Positions 63,062-64,000 of a DNA stretch of 64,000 bases are shown here, in pieces; position 1 is the first letter of the stretch; the number at the start of each line of letters is the position of its first letter. The position numbers and the translations under genes are program-made. The notes under the pieces were generated by a model. That model saw nothing but the letters and a program-made list of their open reading frames with translations. It did not search any database and had not been told where the DNA came from. The stretch covers positions 1,107,649 through 1,171,648 of the forward strand of contig NZ_VYSG01000001.1 of the NCBI RefSeq assembly GCF_010667615.1. The letters run 5' to 3'. This stretch comes from Bifidobacterium choloepi. Its GTDB lineage: Bacteria; Actinomycetota; Actinomycetes; Actinomycetales; Bifidobacteriaceae.

Positions 63062-64000
63062 CTACTCCGCGTGCGCGAGCTCGCGGAACTTCTCGTTGTC
63101 GATGACCTTCTTGTGCTCGCGGCCTTCCTTCGCGCCTTCGGAGCGCTCGTAGGCGTCGATCTTCTTCCAGCCGGTGAAGTCGATCGGCTTGACGCCGCGG
63201 GACTCGAGCAGCCGGTCGATCGATTCCGGATCGCGATCCGGCGCCACGCGACCGCCCTCGGCGGCCTTCGCGAGATCCTCGAGCATGTTCGTGACGATGA
63301 GCAGCGCGTCGGACTTCGTCGAGCCGATCAGGCCGACCGGGCCACGCTTGGCCCAGCCGGTAGCGTACAGACGCTCGCGGATTTCGCCGTCCTCGGCGGA
63401 CACGGTGATGCGGCCGTCGCCGTTCGCGTTGGCCAGGTGCGCGCCCTTCTCGTCGTAGGCGATGCCCGGCGCCGCTTCCGGCTTGTAGCCGATCGCGTGA
63501 TAGACGGCCTGCACCGGGTACTCGACGAACTCGCCGGTGCGGGTCATCTTGCCGTCGGCCGACGTGCGCGTGCGCTCGACCTTGATGCCGCGCACCTTGC
63601 CGTCCTCGCCGAGGATTTCGACCGGCGCCGAGTTGAAGTGGATGAAGTACTGGCGGTCGGCCGGGTTGCCCTCGAAGTCGACGTCGCCGTCGTCCTCCAT
63701 GTCCTCGGCCATCTCGCGGATGGCGAAGAGCTCCTCGACCATCTGGCGCGTGAGCTTGTCCTTGCCGGCTTCCTCGATCGTCTCGTCGTCGAGCTCGAAG
63801 TCGTCCTCGTCGATGATGAGCTGCACGCCCGGCAGCTTCTCCATCTCGCGCAGCTCCTGCACGCTGAACTTGGCCTGTGCCACGCCACGGCGGATGAACA
63901 GGTGCAGCGTCTTGGCCTTGTTGGCCTTGATGCCTTCGTACACATTGTCGGGAATGTCGGTACGATTCTTCAGGTCGTCGGCGTTGCGCATGAGCTCGCG
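63062..64000 (-). CDS. Ferredoxin/flavodoxin NADP+ reductase, FprA type (N-terminus outside window)
   Basis: The C-terminal 312 residues of a FAD- and NADPH-binding oxidoreductase like adrenodoxin reductase. The frame continues beyond the window edge (codons for Arg-Glu-Leu precede the first internal Met), so the gene is cut by the window, not truncated. VYHAIGYKPE and YATGWAKRGPVGLIGSTKSDALLIVTNML are the conserved nucleotide-contact parts; the end is normal (KFRELAHAE). Bifidobacteria use such enzymes in redox balance. It transfers electrons between NADPH and ferredoxin or flavodoxin. Confidence 0.9.
   Translation of the reverse strand, partial: RELMRNADDLKNRTDIPDNVYEGIKANKAKTLHLFIRRGVAQAKFSVQELREMEKLPGVQLIIDEDDFELDDETIEEAGKDKLTRQMVEELFAIREMAEDMEDDGDVDFEGNPADRQYFIHFNSAPVEILGEDGKVRGIKVERTRTSADGKMTRTGEFVEYPVQAVYHAIGYKPEAAPGIAYDEKGAHLANANGDGRITVSAEDGEIRERLYATGWAKRGPVGLIGSTKSDALLIVTNMLEDLAKAAEGGRVAPDRDPESIDRLLESRGVKPIDFTGWKKIDAYERSEGAKEGREHKKVIDNEKFRELAHAE

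Overview
The window is chromosomal DNA from a high-GC actinobacterium, most likely a Bifidobacterium. This is inferred from LacI-controlled ABC oligosaccharide importers paired with GH94, GH36, GH2 and GH1 enzymes, from the run fba / polysaccharide deacetylase / purA / crcB / crcB / MHS transporter / ilvC, and from an FprA-type ferredoxin reductase. No rRNA, insertion sequence, prophage, integrase or CRISPR array was found. One tRNA gene is present.

Layout. 1-7.5 kb: the tail of an unidentified gene, a CDGSH iron-sulfur protein, an FtsX-type ABC exporter and a secreted glycerophosphodiester phosphodiesterase. 7.5-15.4 kb: a cellobiose locus (binding protein, two permeases, LacI regulator, cellobiose phosphorylase) with palindromic operators in both control regions. 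15.4-18.4 kb: a small charged protein and an amino-acid permease between large composite palindromes. 18.4-42.2 kb: a manno-oligosaccharide or galactoglucomannan locus: AGE-family mannose isomerase/epimerase, GH36 alpha-galactosidase, YesL-like protein with a membrane-anchored partner, LacI regulator, GH2 beta-mannosidase, two permeases, two divergent near-duplicate binding proteins, GH1 beta-glucosidase and an SGNH acetylesterase. Copies of TTAAGCGCTTAA or close variants sit at five promoters and suggest one LacI regulon. An AAA_14/DUF4143 ATPase with a triple palindromic operator lies inside this region. 42.2-54.2 kb: DUF4037 protein, IlvC, MHS transporter behind a leader-peptide attenuator, two CrcB subunits, PurA, a NodB deacetylase, class II aldolase and an aldo/keto reductase. 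54.2-61 kb: two tandem copies of an ascorbate-type PTS (IIA-IIB-IIC). 61.4-64 kb: tRNA-Gly(CCC), a beta-lactamase-fold serine hydrolase and a partial ferredoxin-NADP reductase.

The main oddity is a dense layer of repeats. (i) Four intergenic arrays at 20, 37, 54 and 58 kb share one geometry, a 45-46 bp inverted-repeat unit plus a 16 bp linker (61-62 bp period), although their sequences differ. (ii) Six composite palindromes of about 130-220 bp occur. (iii) A family of short hairpins built around CCCGAGC is scattered between genes, with arms that change together. (iv) The word ACGATTC/GAATCGT appears about 100 times by hand count, both between genes and inside Ser/Asp-rich protein linkers. (v) The parS-like word GTTTCACGTG is clustered only between 22 and 41 kb. 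All gene functions are read from sequence motifs; no database search was possible.
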